Source: Rhodobacteraceae bacterium HLUCCA12
GTDB lineage: Bacteria > Pseudomonadota > Alphaproteobacteria > Rhodobacterales > Rhodobacteraceae
Reading direction: 5' to 3'
DNA: 64,000 nt
Assembly: GCA_001314715.1 (NCBI GenBank)
Contig: LJSV01000005.1
Location: 124,001-188,000, forward strand
In this document: positions 44,864 through 53,605 of the stretch, piece by piece
How positions within the stretch are numbered: position 1 is the first letter of the stretch
Layout: every line of letters begins with the position of its first letter
Program-made: the position numbers and the translations under genes
Notes under the pieces: generated by a model
Databases searched by the model: none
Seen by the model: the letters and a program-made list of their open reading frames with translations, nothing else
What the model was told of the DNA's origin: nothing

Positions 44864-45295
44864 TCAGTGCCCCATGATCATGCCTGTGAGCGCATCGCGC
44901 TCAAGCTGCAACTCGCTCAACCGGGCGGCGACGACATCGCCGATCGAGATCAGGCCGATCATGGCGCTGCCCTCCATCACCGGCATGTGACGAAACCGGC
45001 GTTGGGTCATGGTCTGCAACACCTGATCGGCGGTATCGTCGGGCTTGCAGCCATAAATGGCGCGGGTCATCAGATCCTCGACCTTGTCGTCAAGGCAGGC
45101 GGTGCCACGCTTGCCCAGTTCGCGCACGATGTCGCGTTCCGACAGGATACCCTGAACCGTCATGCCGTCATCGGACACCACCAGCGCCCCGATCCGGCGT
45201 GCAGATAACAGCTCGGCCGCCTCGTGTATCGCGGCACCGGCGGGGATGGTGACGACCCCACCCGCCTTGCCCTTGAGGATTTGGCTTACCAGCAT
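44864..45295 (-). CDS. CBS-domain pair protein
   Basis: 143 residues from ATG 45295, with AAGGAGGG upstream. Two CBS motifs: residues 10-65 (I-G-A-L-V-V-S-D-D-G, G-I-L-S-E-R-D-I-V-R) and 78-135 (F-R-H-M-P-V-M-E, G-L-I-S-I-G-D-V-V). Stand-alone CBS pairs bind adenosine nucleotides and sense energy or redox state. No effector domain is attached, so the target is unknown. Common as a monocistronic gene in alphaproteobacteria. Confidence 0.88.
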   Translation of the reverse strand: MLVSQILKGKAGGVVTIPAGAAIHEAAELLSARRIGALVVSDDGMTVQGILSERDIVRELGKRGTACLDDKVEDLMTRAIYGCKPDDTADQVLQTMTQRRFRHMPVMEGSAMIGLISIGDVVAARLSELQLERDALTGMIMGH

Positions 45296-45348
45296 ATCCG
45301 GCCCTCCTTGCTGCGGCGCGATCAGGGTCGCGCGCGCCCGGATTCGAG

Positions 45349-46251
45349 TCAAGCCTGCTCTGCCAGACGTTCCAGCCGCGCCACCTCGCGCCGCACCCCG
45401 CCGACCAGGGCACGCGCGAACCGTTCCAGCCGGGGCACGCGGCGGTCGTCGGCGTGGCGGATCAGGTGAAAGGCACGGGTCAAGGCATACTCGGCCGCAA
45501 GGACACGGCGCACGCCGGGTGCGAAGGGCAGCGCGAAATCATGCACCACGCCGACCCCCGCGCCCTGCCGGATCAGGTTCAATTGCACCGAGACCGAATT
45601 CGACGCGATCGGCGGGCCATCCACCCCCAGATCGCCCAGATAGTCCAGTTCGCGGTCGAAAATCATGTCGGGGATATAGCCGATCATCCGATGCGCGCGC
45701 AGATCCGCCAGCCCGTCCAGCGCCGGTGCGCCCGCCAGATAGGCCTCGGACGCGGCCAGATGCAGGCGGTAATCGGTGATCTTCTGCGCGATCAGGCGGC
45801 CCGATTCCGGCAGGCTGACGGCGATCACCATGTCGGCCTCGCGCCGGGTCAGGCTGAACACGCGCGGCAGGGCGACGATCTGGACCTCAAGGCCCGGATT
45901 GGCCGCACAGATCGCGGCCACCACCTGCGGCAAGAGGTAGTTGGCGCAACCATCGGGCGCGCCGACGCGGATCTGCCCGGCAATGCCCGACCCCGGCCCC
46001 GCCACCGCGTCATGCGCGGCCTCGACCGTGGTCTCGATGCCCTGGGCATGCGAAAGCAGCCGCGCCCCCTCGTCGGTCAGCGCATAGCCCTGGGGTGACT
46101 TGGTAAAAAGCCGCGCCGCCATGGCGGCTTCGAGCCGCGCCACGCGCCGGCCCACGGTTGCCGGATCGAGCTTGAGCACGCGCCCCGCGCCGCTCAGGCT
46201 TTGAGCGCGCGCCACGGCCAGGAAAACGCGCAGATCGTCCCAGTCGGCCAT
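45349..46251 (-). CDS. LysR family regulator, probable regulator of valine catabolism
   Basis: 300 residues from ATG 46251 (M-A-D-W-D-D-L-R-V-F). The LysR N-terminal helix-turn-helix is at about 6-60 (L-R-V-F-L-A-V-A-R-A-Q-S-L-S-G-A-G-R-V-L, then V-G-R-R-V-A-R-L-E), and the rest is the substrate-binding co-inducer domain. It is divergent from mmsA, the usual arrangement for a LysR activator. The palindrome at 46262-46275 in the gap is a candidate site. Inducer unknown, perhaps 3-hydroxyisobutyrate or methylmalonate semialdehyde related. Confidence 0.87.
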   Translation of the reverse strand: MADWDDLRVFLAVARAQSLSGAGRVLKLDPATVGRRVARLEAAMAARLFTKSPQGYALTDEGARLLSHAQGIETTVEAAHDAVAGPGSGIAGQIRVGAPDGCANYLLPQVVAAICAANPGLEVQIVALPRVFSLTRREADMVIAVSLPESGRLIAQKITDYRLHLAASEAYLAGAPALDGLADLRAHRMIGYIPDMIFDRELDYLGDLGVDGPPIASNSVSVQLNLIRQGAGVGVVHDFALPFAPGVRRVLAAEYALTRAFHLIRHADDRRVPRLERFARALVGGVRREVARLERLAEQA

Positions 46252-46261
46252 TCCACGCCCT

Positions 46262-46275
46262 TTGCAGAAATGCAA
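46262..46275. promoter_or_regulatory. inverted repeat, candidate LysR binding site
   Basis: TTGCAGAAATGCAA: perfect five-base arms TTGCA/TGCAA around GAAA. Lies 10 bases upstream of the LysR start and 93 before mmsA; a further half-site TGCAA follows at 46314-46318. The size fits the T-N11-A pattern of LysR operators. Confidence 0.5.
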
Positions 46276-46368
46276 GACCCTTTTTGGGAAACTGCCCCTG
46301 TTCAGGTCAATTATGCAAGGCTATTGTGGCGACCAACCGGAACATGCCAGATGTCGCAGGAGGACAAG

Positions 46369-47868
46369 ATGCAGGAAATCGGTCATTGGATCGACGGAAA
46401 GAAGGTCGCGGGCAGCTCGGGCCGGCTTGCCGATATCTACAATCCCGCCACCGGCGAGGTGCAGGCGCGCGTGGCGCTGGCCACCAAGGACGAACTGGAC
46501 GCCGCAGTGGCCCGCGCGGCCGAGGCGCAGGTCGCCTGGGGCGTCACCAACCCGCAGCGCCGCGCACGGGTGATGATGAAATTCGCCGATCTCATCAACC
46601 GCGACATGGACAAGCTGGCCGAACTGGTCAGCCGCGAACACGGCAAGACCCTGCCCGACGGGCGCGGCGACGTGCAGCGCGGGCTCGAGGTGATCGAGGT
46701 CTGCATGGGCGCGCCGCATATGCTGAAGGGCGAGTTCACGAATGACGGCGGACCGGGCATCGACCTCTATTCCTTGCGCCAGCCGCTGGGCGTGGTGGCA
46801 GGGATCACGCCGTTCAACTTTCCGGCCATGATCCCGCTTTGGAAGATGGGCCCGGCGCTGGCTTCGGGCAACGCGATGATCCTGAAACCGTCGGAACGCT
46901 GCCCCTCGACCGCGATGGCGCTGGCCGAACTGTTGCAAGAGGCCGGCCTGCCCGATGGCGTTCTGCAGGTCGTCAACGGCGACAAGGAAGCGGTCGATGC
47001 GATCCTGGACAACGAGACCGTGCAGGCCGTGGGCTTTGTCGGCTCGACCCCGATCGCGCAGTACATCTATGGCCGTGCCTGCTCGAACGGCAAGCGCGCG
47101 CAGTGCTTTGGCGGCGCCAAGAACCACATGCTGATCATGCCGGACGCCGATCTGGACAAGGCCGCCGACGCGCTGGTGGGCGCGGGCTACGGCGCGGCGG
47201 GCGAACGCTGCATGGCGATTTCGGTCGCGGTGCCGGTGGGCGAAAAGACCGCCGATGCGCTGGTCGAACGGCTGATCCCGCGGATCGAAAAGCTGAAGGT
47301 CGGCCCCTATACCGGGGGCAACGACATCGACTATGGCCCGGTGATCACCGCCCAGGCCAAGGAACGGATCGAAGGATTGATCGAATCGGGCGTCAAGCAG
47401 GGCGCGGAGCTGAAAATCGACGGCCGCGGCTTCAAGCTGCAGGGCTACGAGAACGGCTTTTTCGTGGGTCCGTCGCTGTTCGACAAGGTCGAGGCCGACA
47501 TGGACATCTACAAGGAAGAGATCTTCGGCCCGGTCCTGTCGGTGGTGCGCCGCGGCACCTACGAGGAGGCGCTGAAACTGGTGATGGACAACCAGTACGG
47601 CAACGGCACCGCGATCTTCACCGCCGATGGCGACACCGCGCGCGACTATGCCAACCGCGTCAACGTGGGCATGGTCGGGATCAACTTCCCGATCCCGGTT
47701 CCCTTGAGCTATCACACCTTCGGCGGCTGGAAGAAATCGGCCTTCGGCGATCTCAACCAGTACGGGCCGGATGCGTTCCGCTTTTACACCAAGACCAAGA
47801 CCGTGACCGCGCGCTGGTTCTCGGGGATCAAGGAAGGCGGCGAGTTCCATTTCAAGCAAATGGACTGA
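46369..47868 (+). CDS. mmsA: CoA-acylating methylmalonate-semialdehyde dehydrogenase
   Basis: 499 residues from ATG 46369, with CAGGAGGAC upstream. Oxidises methylmalonate semialdehyde to propionyl-CoA (with CO2 release), the last step of valine degradation; also acts on malonate semialdehyde. ALDH fold with catalytic Cys281 in G-E-R-C-M-A-I-S. Where ordinary aldehyde dehydrogenases have E-L-G-G-K, this reads F-G-G-A-K-N-H, the variant of the CoA-acylating enzymes, which lack the general-base glutamate. First gene of the operon; the next gene starts 162 bases on. Confidence 0.95.
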   Translation: MQEIGHWIDGKKVAGSSGRLADIYNPATGEVQARVALATKDELDAAVARAAEAQVAWGVTNPQRRARVMMKFADLINRDMDKLAELVSREHGKTLPDGRGDVQRGLEVIEVCMGAPHMLKGEFTNDGGPGIDLYSLRQPLGVVAGITPFNFPAMIPLWKMGPALASGNAMILKPSERCPSTAMALAELLQEAGLPDGVLQVVNGDKEAVDAILDNETVQAVGFVGSTPIAQYIYGRACSNGKRAQCFGGAKNHMLIMPDADLDKAADALVGAGYGAAGERCMAISVAVPVGEKTADALVERLIPRIEKLKVGPYTGGNDIDYGPVITAQAKERIEGLIESGVKQGAELKIDGRGFKLQGYENGFFVGPSLFDKVEADMDIYKEEIFGPVLSVVRRGTYEEALKLVMDNQYGNGTAIFTADGDTARDYANRVNVGMVGINFPIPVPLSYHTFGGWKKSAFGDLNQYGPDAFRFYTKTKTVTARWFSGIKEGGEFHFKQMD

Positions 47869-47879
47869 CGAAACCGGCG

Positions 47880-47949
47880 AGAGGGGGGCGTTGCCCCCCT
47901 CTTGGCCTTCGGCCAATTCACCCCCCAGCGTATTTTCGGCAAGATGAAG
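47880..47949 (+). repeat. double hairpin plus conserved tail, intergenic repeat copy 1
   Basis: AGAGGGGGGC (47880-47889) pairs with GCCCCCCTCT (47893-47902), and TTGGCC/GGCCAA form a second hairpin at 47903-47917. The tail at 47928-47949 begins GCGTATTTTCGGCAAG and ends ATGAAG. It differs in one base from a 22-base tail at 53571-53592. This type of element is common in Rhodobacterales intergenic DNA. It may also stop mmsA transcription. Confidence 0.6.
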
Positions 47950-48030
47950 GGGGGCCGGGGTTGCACCACGCCCGCAATGCCCGAAGATCAGTGAAACGTC
48001 AGGATCTTTGACGCGAACCGGGAGGAGACC

Positions 48031-49176
48031 ATGGATTTCGCGCTGAGCGAGGAGCAGCAGGCCATCTTCGACATGGCCCACGCCTTCGGGCAGGAGCATA
48101 TCGCGCCCTTTGCCCGCGACTGGGAGCGCGACGGCACGATCCCGCGCGCGCTCTGGGGGAAACTGGCCGAGCTGGGTTTCGGCGGACTTTACGTCAGCGA
48201 GGAGGCCGGCGGCGCCGGGTTGAGCCGGCTGGATGCGACGCTGGTCTTCGAGGCGCTGAGCATGGCCTGTCCCTCGGTCGCGTCGTTTCTGTCGATTCAC
48301 AACATGTGCGCGGCGATGCTGGACAAGTTCGCCAGCGACGACGTGAAGGCCCGGTTCCTGGTCCCGGCGACCCGGCTGGATATGGTGCTGAGCTATTGCC
48401 TGACCGAACCCGGCGCGGGTTCGGACGCAGCGGCGCTGAAAACCCGCGCCGCGCGCACCAACGAAGGTTATGTCCTGAACGGCACCAAGGCCTTCATTTC
48501 CGGCGGCGGGTATTCGGATGCCTATGTCGTGATGTGCCGCACCGGCGGCGAGGGCGCGCGCGGCGTCTCCACCGTGGTGGTGGAACACGGCGCCGACGGG
48601 CTGAGTTATGGCGGGCTCGAGGACAAGATGGGCTGGCGCGCCCAGCCCACGCGGCAGGTTCAGTTCGACGATTGCTTTGTCCCGGCGGCCAATCTGGTGG
48701 GCGAGGAGGGCCAGGGCTTTCGCTATGCGATGAACGGGCTTGATGGCGGGCGGCTGAACATTTCGGCTTGCAGCCTGGGCGGGGCGCAGGCGGCGCTGGA
48801 CAAGACGCTGGCCTATATGGGCGAGCGTCATGCCTTTGGCCAGCCGATCGACCGGTTCCAGGCCTTGCAGTTTCGCGTGGCCGACCAGGAGATCGCCTTG
48901 CAGGCGGCGCGGGTCTTTCTGCGCCAGGCCGCCTGGAAGCTGGATCAGGGCGCAGCCGATGCCACACGCCATTGCGCCATGGCCAAGGCGTTCGTCACCG
49001 AGGCGGGAAGCCAGGTTGCCGATCAATGCCTGCAACTGCATGGCGGATACGGCTATCTGGCTGATTACGGGATCGAGAAGATCGTGCGCGATCTGCGCGT
49101 GCACCAGATCCTGGAGGGCACCAACGAGATCATGCGCCTGATCACGGCGCGGTCGATTCTGGCGGAGAGGGCATGA
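48031..49176 (+). CDS. isobutyryl-CoA dehydrogenase-type acyl-CoA dehydrogenase
   Basis: 381 residues from ATG 48031 with GGGAGGAGA upstream. Converts isobutyryl-CoA to methacrylyl-CoA in valine degradation. L-T-E-P-G-A-G-S-D-A-A-A (FAD loop) and Q-I-L-E-G-T-N-E-I-M-R, with the catalytic Glu362, mark the ACAD8/short-branched type (unlike the Glu244-type enzyme at 1846). The neighbouring hydrolase and mmsB support isobutyryl specificity; 2-methylbutyryl-CoA is an alternative. Stop overlaps the hydrolase start. Confidence 0.88.
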   Translation: MDFALSEEQQAIFDMAHAFGQEHIAPFARDWERDGTIPRALWGKLAELGFGGLYVSEEAGGAGLSRLDATLVFEALSMACPSVASFLSIHNMCAAMLDKFASDDVKARFLVPATRLDMVLSYCLTEPGAGSDAAALKTRAARTNEGYVLNGTKAFISGGGYSDAYVVMCRTGGEGARGVSTVVVEHGADGLSYGGLEDKMGWRAQPTRQVQFDDCFVPAANLVGEEGQGFRYAMNGLDGGRLNISACSLGGAQAALDKTLAYMGERHAFGQPIDRFQALQFRVADQEIALQAARVFLRQAAWKLDQGAADATRHCAMAKAFVTEAGSQVADQCLQLHGGYGYLADYGIEKIVRDLRVHQILEGTNEIMRLITARSILAERA

Positions 49177-50252
49177 TGGAACCCGAACTGATCATTCGCA
49201 AGGAAGGGCATGCGGGGCGGATCACGCTGAACCGGCCCAAGGCGCTGAACGCGCTGACCCATACCATCTGCCTGGAGACGATGAAGGCGCTGGACAGCTG
49301 GGCCGGCGACCCCGATATCCGGCTGGTGATCCTGGACGGGGCGGGCGAGCGCGCGTTTTGCGCCGGCGGCGACATCGCGCAGGTCTATCGCGCGGGCACA
49401 ACCGGCGATTTCTCGCTGGGGCGCGATTTCTGGCGCGACGAATACCGCATGAACGCGCGCCTGGCACGGTATGAAAAGCCGATCGTCAGCCTGATGCATG
49501 GCTTCGTGATGGGCGGCGGTGTCGGCTATGGCTGCCATGTCGGCCACCGGGTCGTGTGCGAGACGACGCAGATGGCGATGCCCGAATGCGGGATCGGGCT
49601 GATCCCCGATGTTGGCGGCACGCATCTGCTGGCGCGCGCGCCCGGCCGGCTGGGGCTGCATCTGGGCCTGACCGGGGCCCGGTTCGGCGCGGGCGATGCG
49701 ATCCATATCGGATTCGCCGATCATTTCGTCGCACTGGGCGACTGGCCGGCCCTGATCGCCGATCTGGCCGAAAGCGGCGATATCTCGAAGCTGGCCCCGC
49801 ACGCGGCCCCGGCCCCCGACGCGCCGCTGGCCGCGCTGCGCGCCGAGATCGACACCGCCTATGATGACGCCGGCGCGGCGCGCGACAACGCCGTCGCGCG
49901 CGTCGCGCTGGCGTTGCGCCAGATCGAGGCGCTGGAGGGCGACTGGGCCGAGGCCGCAGCCAGGGCGATCACACGCAACAGCCCGCTGAGCATGGCGTCG
50001 ACCCTGGCGATGCTGCGCGCCCATGGCCCCGAGGGCGGCCTGCGCGCGGCATTGAAGCGCGAATATCGCTGGACCTGGCGCAGCATGGAGGACGGCGACT
50101 TCCTGGAAGGGGTGCGCGCCCAGATCATCGACAAGGATCGCAACCCGCGCTGGCGTCACGACAGGATCGACGATCTGACCCTGGTCGAGGTCGAGGCGAT
50201 GCTGGCGCCCCTGGGCGCGAACGAACTGACATTCGAGGAGGACGAGGCATGA
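49173..50252 (+). CDS. 3-hydroxyisobutyryl-CoA hydrolase
   Basis: 359 residues of the crotonase superfamily with the longer C-terminal part of HIBCH. Motifs: R-I-T-L-N-R-P-K-A-L-N-A-L (substrate pocket), F-C-A-G-G-D-I (oxyanion loop), H-G-F-V-M-G-G-G-V-G and P-E-C-G-I-G-L-I-P-D-V-G-G with the catalytic Glu/Asp. Releases 3-hydroxyisobutyrate from its CoA ester. Start overlaps the dehydrogenase stop (ATGATG); stop overlaps mmsB by four bases. Confidence 0.9.
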   Translation: MMEPELIIRKEGHAGRITLNRPKALNALTHTICLETMKALDSWAGDPDIRLVILDGAGERAFCAGGDIAQVYRAGTTGDFSLGRDFWRDEYRMNARLARYEKPIVSLMHGFVMGGGVGYGCHVGHRVVCETTQMAMPECGIGLIPDVGGTHLLARAPGRLGLHLGLTGARFGAGDAIHIGFADHFVALGDWPALIADLAESGDISKLAPHAAPAPDAPLAALRAEIDTAYDDAGAARDNAVARVALALRQIEALEGDWAEAAARAITRNSPLSMASTLAMLRAHGPEGGLRAALKREYRWTWRSMEDGDFLEGVRAQIIDKDRNPRWRHDRIDDLTLVEVEAMLAPLGANELTFEEDEA

Positions 50253-51121
50253 AGATCGGGTTCATCGGACTTGGGAACATGGGCGCGCCGATGGCGCGCA
50301 ACCTGGTGAAGGCCGGGCACGCGGTGACCGGGTTCGACCTGGCCGCGCCGATGCCCGAGGGCGTGGCCAAGGCCGCGTCGGCGGCCGAGGCGGCAACCGA
50401 GGCGCAGGTGGTCATCACCATGCTGCCCAATGGCGCCATCCTGCGCACGGTCGCGCAAGAGGTGATCCCGGCCATGGCCAAGGGCGCGGTGCTGTGCGAC
50501 TGCTCGACCGTCGATGTCGAAAGCGCGCGCGCGGTGGCCGAACAGGCCGCGAAAGCCGGGCTGGGGGCGCTGGACGCGCCGGTTTCGGGCGGGATCGGCG
50601 GGGCAGAGGCCGGCACGCTGACCTTCATGGTCGGTGGCGGCGAAGCGGCCTTTGAAACGGTGCGGCCGCTGTTCGAGATCATGGGGCAGAAGGCGGTTCA
50701 CTGCGGCGAAGCCGGGGCCGGCCAGGCCGCGAAGATCTGCAACAACATGATCCTGGGCGCCACGATGATCGTCACCTGCGAAGCCTTTGCGCTGGCAGAC
50801 AAGCTGGGACTGGACCGGCAGAAGATGTTCGACGTGGTCAGCACCTCATCGGGCTATTCCTGGTCGATGAACGCCTATTGCCCGGCACCGGGCGTCGGGC
50901 CGCAATCACCGGCCGACAACGACTACAAGCCGGGGTTCGCGGCGGAACTCATGCTCAAGGATTTGCGCCTGTCGCAGCAGGCCGCCGAAGCCGCGGATGC
51001 CGACACGCCCCTGGGTCGAATGGCCGCCGCCCTCTACGAGGACTTCGTCGAGCGCGAGAATGGCATGGGCAAGGATTTCTCGGCGATGCTGCCACGGTTC
51101 GAAACGCGCCACCGGTCCTGA
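50249..51121 (+). CDS. mmsB: 3-hydroxyisobutyrate dehydrogenase
   Basis: 290 residues. Oxidises 3-hydroxyisobutyrate to methylmalonate semialdehyde with NAD+. N-terminal Rossmann motif G-F-I-G-L-G-N-M-G (4-12), substrate loop D-A-P-V-S-G-G (residues 110-116) and the catalytic lysine in G-A-G-Q-A-A-K-I-C-N-N. Completes the valine operon with mmsA, the dehydrogenase and hydrolase. No enoyl-CoA hydratase for the methacrylyl-CoA step lies in the operon; a separate crotonase must do it. Confidence 0.93.
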   Translation: MKIGFIGLGNMGAPMARNLVKAGHAVTGFDLAAPMPEGVAKAASAAEAATEAQVVITMLPNGAILRTVAQEVIPAMAKGAVLCDCSTVDVESARAVAEQAAKAGLGALDAPVSGGIGGAEAGTLTFMVGGGEAAFETVRPLFEIMGQKAVHCGEAGAGQAAKICNNMILGATMIVTCEAFALADKLGLDRQKMFDVVSTSSGYSWSMNAYCPAPGVGPQSPADNDYKPGFAAELMLKDLRLSQQAAEAADADTPLGRMAAALYEDFVERENGMGKDFSAMLPRFETRHRS

Positions 51122-51178
51122 ACCGGACCGGCCGACGCGACCGCAAGGGGCGATATCGGGGGTGCCGGAGGCGCAAGG

Positions 51179-51206
51179 CATATAGACATTCCAACATTTA
51201 TATGTT
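51179..51206. promoter_or_regulatory. AT-rich inverted-repeat region upstream of the DUF2892 gene
   Basis: In GC-rich surroundings this stretch is strongly AT-rich. CATATA (51179-51184) mirrors TATATG (51199-51204), and AACAT-TTAT-ATGTT (51193-51206) is a perfect 5-base-arm palindrome. It lies about 40 bases before the start codon. Shape suits an ArsR-type (SqrR/BigR-like) operator, as DUF2892 genes are often sulfide-regulated; unconfirmed. Confidence 0.4.
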
Positions 51207-51244
51207 TATCTGTGCCGAACGACTATCCCGAGCAGGAGATTGAG

Positions 51245-51451
51245 ATGTTCGCCCGCAACACCGGCACGATCGACCGTGCCATCCGCATCGTCGTCGGCCT
51301 TGCCCTTCTGGCAGGCTTTTTCCTGGCCCCCGAATCCGACCTGCGCTGGCTGTTTCTGATCGGGATCATCCCGCTGGTGACCGGCCTTTTCGGCACGTGC
51401 CCGCTTTACAGCATTTTGGGAATCTCGACCTGTTCGACCCCGCGCAGCTGA
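51245..51451 (+). CDS. DUF2892 small membrane protein
   Basis: 68 residues from ATG 51245, with AGGAG upstream. N-T-G-T-I-D-R-A-I-R-I-V-V-G-L-A (family start) and two membrane helices (L-A-L-L-A-G-F-F-L, W-L-F-L-I-G-I-I-P-L-V-T-G-L-F-G), then C-P-L-Y-S-I-L-G-I-S-T-C. DUF2892 (YgaP-like transmembrane) proteins accompany rhodaneses and persulfide responses, often with a C-P-x-Y motif. Stands alone here. Role inferred only from the family. Confidence 0.85.
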   Translation: MFARNTGTIDRAIRIVVGLALLAGFFLAPESDLRWLFLIGIIPLVTGLFGTCPLYSILGISTCSTPRS

Positions 51452-51485
51452 AACCGGACCGGCCGGCGAAACCGCCAGCCCGGTC

Positions 51486-53342
51486 TCAGACAGGCAAGTC
51501 ACTGGCCTGACGCGTCCACATCGCGGCATAGCGTCCGCGACGGGCCAGTAGCGCCTCATGCGTGCCTTCCTCGACGATTTCGCCGCTGTCCAGCACGACG
51601 ATCCGGTCCGCATCCACCACGGTTGACAGGCGGTGCGCAATGGTAATCACCGTGCGCCCCTGCCCCATGGCACGCAGCGAATCCTGGATGTCGCGTTCGG
51701 TCTGGCTGTCGAGCGCCGATGTCGCCTCGTCCAGAAGCAGGATCGCCGGATTCTTGAGCAGGGTGCGGGCGATGCCCACGCGCTGTTTCTCGCCGCCCGA
51801 CAGCTTGAGGCCGCGCTCGCCGACCTGGGTCTCGTAGCCCTCGGGCAGCGAGAGGACGAAATCGTGGATCCGCGCGGCCCGTGCGGCGGCCTCGACCTCG
51901 GCGCGGGTGGCGTGATCCTTGCCATAGGCGATGTTGTAGAAGATGGAATCGTTGAACAGGACCGTGTCCTGGGGCACCACGCCGATGGCGGCATGCAGGC
52001 TGTCCAGCGTGACGGTGCGGATGTCCTGTTCGTCAATCAAAAGCCGGCCGCCCGTGACATCATAGAACCGAAACAGCAGCCGCCCGATCGTGGACTTGCC
52101 GGACCCCGAATGCCCGACCAGCGCCACTTTCTGCCCCGCGCGAACCTCTAGCGTGATGCCTTTCAGGATCGGGCGGGCGGGATCATAGGCAAAGCGCACC
52201 TGCTCAAGCCGCACGGTGCCGCCGCGCAGAACCAGCGGCGTGGCATCGGCGGCCTCGACCACATCGGGCTTTTGCCCCAGCAGGCCGAACATCTCGCCCA
52301 TGTCGACCAGCGACTGGCGGATCTCGCGATAGACGGTGCCCAGAAAGTTCAGCGGCATGGTAATCTGGATCATGTAGGCGTTGACCATCACGAAATCGCC
52401 GACGCTCAGATCGCCGCTTTCGACGCCCAGGGCGGCCAGCACCATCACCGCCACCAGCCCGGCCGTGATCAGCGCGGTCTGCCCGAAGTTGAGAAATGAC
52501 AACGAATAGGCGGTCTTGAGGGCAGCGCTTTCATAGCGCCGCATGGCCCCGTCGTAGCGTTGCGCTTCACGGGCCTCGGCGTTGAAATACTTGACGGTTT
52601 CGAAATTCAGCAGGCTGTCGATGGCCTTCTGGTTGGCATCGGTGTCCTGGTCGTTCATCTCGCGCCGGATCCGGACGCGCCATTCGGTCACCTTGAAGGT
52701 GAACCAGACATAAAGGGCGATGGTGACCACGATCGTGGCCAGATACCGAAGGTCGAACAGCGCCACCATGATCGCGGATATCAGCACGAGTTCCAGCACA
52801 AGAGGCCCGACCGAGAACAGCAGGAAACGCAGCAGGAAATCGACCCCCTTGACCCCGCGTTCTATGATGCGGCTGAGACCGCCGGTCTTGCGCGTCAGGT
52901 GATACGACAGGCTGAGGCGATGGATATGCGTGAAGGTTTCAAGCGCCAGGCGGCGCAAGGCACGCTGGCCGACCACGGCGAAAACCGCGTCGCGCAACTG
53001 CTGGAACCCCACGTTCATCAGTCGCGCCATGCCATAGGCCACGGTCAGGCCGATGGCGCCGAACCCGACCAGCCAGCCGGACCCGGCATCGCTGGGCGCC
53101 AGGGCATCGACGGCGGCCTTGTAAAGCAAGGGCGTGCCCACCGCGATCAGCTTGGCGATCAGCAACAGGACCAGCGCGGTGATGACCCGGACCTTGATCC
53201 CGGTTTCCCCCTCGGGCCACAGGTAAGGACCCACGCGGCGGATCGTGGACCAGCCGGTCGCGGCCACCGGGTCGGCAGGGGAATGCGCCGGGGGCGAGCC
53301 TGGGTCCAGGGACGGTTGCTGGGCATCAGCCGTGGCAGTCAT
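51486..53342 (-). CDS. ABC exporter of the Atm1/HMT1 type
   Basis: 618 residues, half-transporter: six membrane segments (about 45-340) then an ATPase domain. The motif N-F-E-T-V-K-Y-F-N-A-E is the hallmark of Atm1-like exporters, which move glutathione-polysulfide or metal-glutathione complexes. Walker A G-H-S-G-S-G-K-S-T, signature L-S-G-G-E-K-Q-R-V, Walker B L-L-L-D-E-A-T-S-A-L-D are intact. The N-terminal 30 residues are Pro/Ala-rich and probably disordered. Convergent with the DUF2892 gene, about 35 bases apart. Confidence 0.9.
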   Translation of the reverse strand: MTATADAQQPSLDPGSPPAHSPADPVAATGWSTIRRVGPYLWPEGETGIKVRVITALVLLLIAKLIAVGTPLLYKAAVDALAPSDAGSGWLVGFGAIGLTVAYGMARLMNVGFQQLRDAVFAVVGQRALRRLALETFTHIHRLSLSYHLTRKTGGLSRIIERGVKGVDFLLRFLLFSVGPLVLELVLISAIMVALFDLRYLATIVVTIALYVWFTFKVTEWRVRIRREMNDQDTDANQKAIDSLLNFETVKYFNAEAREAQRYDGAMRRYESAALKTAYSLSFLNFGQTALITAGLVAVMVLAALGVESGDLSVGDFVMVNAYMIQITMPLNFLGTVYREIRQSLVDMGEMFGLLGQKPDVVEAADATPLVLRGGTVRLEQVRFAYDPARPILKGITLEVRAGQKVALVGHSGSGKSTIGRLLFRFYDVTGGRLLIDEQDIRTVTLDSLHAAIGVVPQDTVLFNDSIFYNIAYGKDHATRAEVEAAARAARIHDFVLSLPEGYETQVGERGLKLSGGEKQRVGIARTLLKNPAILLLDEATSALDSQTERDIQDSLRAMGQGRTVITIAHRLSTVVDADRIVVLDSGEIVEEGTHEALLARRGRYAAMWTRQASDLPV

Positions 53343-53605
53343 GGCGGCGCTTTCCGAAGAGTTTCTGCCTCAGGTAACCCCGCCGCCCGGCAAAGGCCAG
53401 TGCGATGCGACCCAAACAGCGGCAAAACAAGAGTGGGGGGCTCCCGCCCGCGCCCGCACCGGGGCTGCGCCCCGGCACGCCCCCGGTTGGGCCGGGCCGC
53501 GCCCCTGCGGGGCGCGGCGAGGGGACAGCACCCGGCGGCCCGGCACCGGGCGCGGATGACCACGGGGTTTGCGTATTTTGGGCAAGATGAAGCCGCGCGG
53601 GCGGT
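53343..53605. repeat. GC-rich non-coding stretch with three hairpins and repeat tail, copy 2
   Basis: 263 bases without a gene. Perfect stems: CCGGGGC/GCCCCGG (53459-53475, loop TGC), GCCGCGCCCC/GGGGCGCGGC (53496-53518, loop TGC) and CCCGG/CCGGG around 53540. The 22-base tail at 53571-53592 starts GCGTATTTTGGGCAAG and ends ATGAAG, differing in one base from the copy at 47928-47949. An intergenic repeat, possibly acting as a transcript end for the LysM gene (minus strand). Confidence 0.6.

Noticed and set aside
46321-49104. Long minus-strand open frame opposite mmsA and the acyl-CoA dehydrogenase
   Set aside because: Antisense shadow of two clearly recognised enzymes; no motif of its own.
53343-53605. 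CRISPR array in the repeat-rich gap
   Set aside because: The inverted repeats are single hairpins of different sequence, with no regular direct repeat and spacer pattern and no cas genes.
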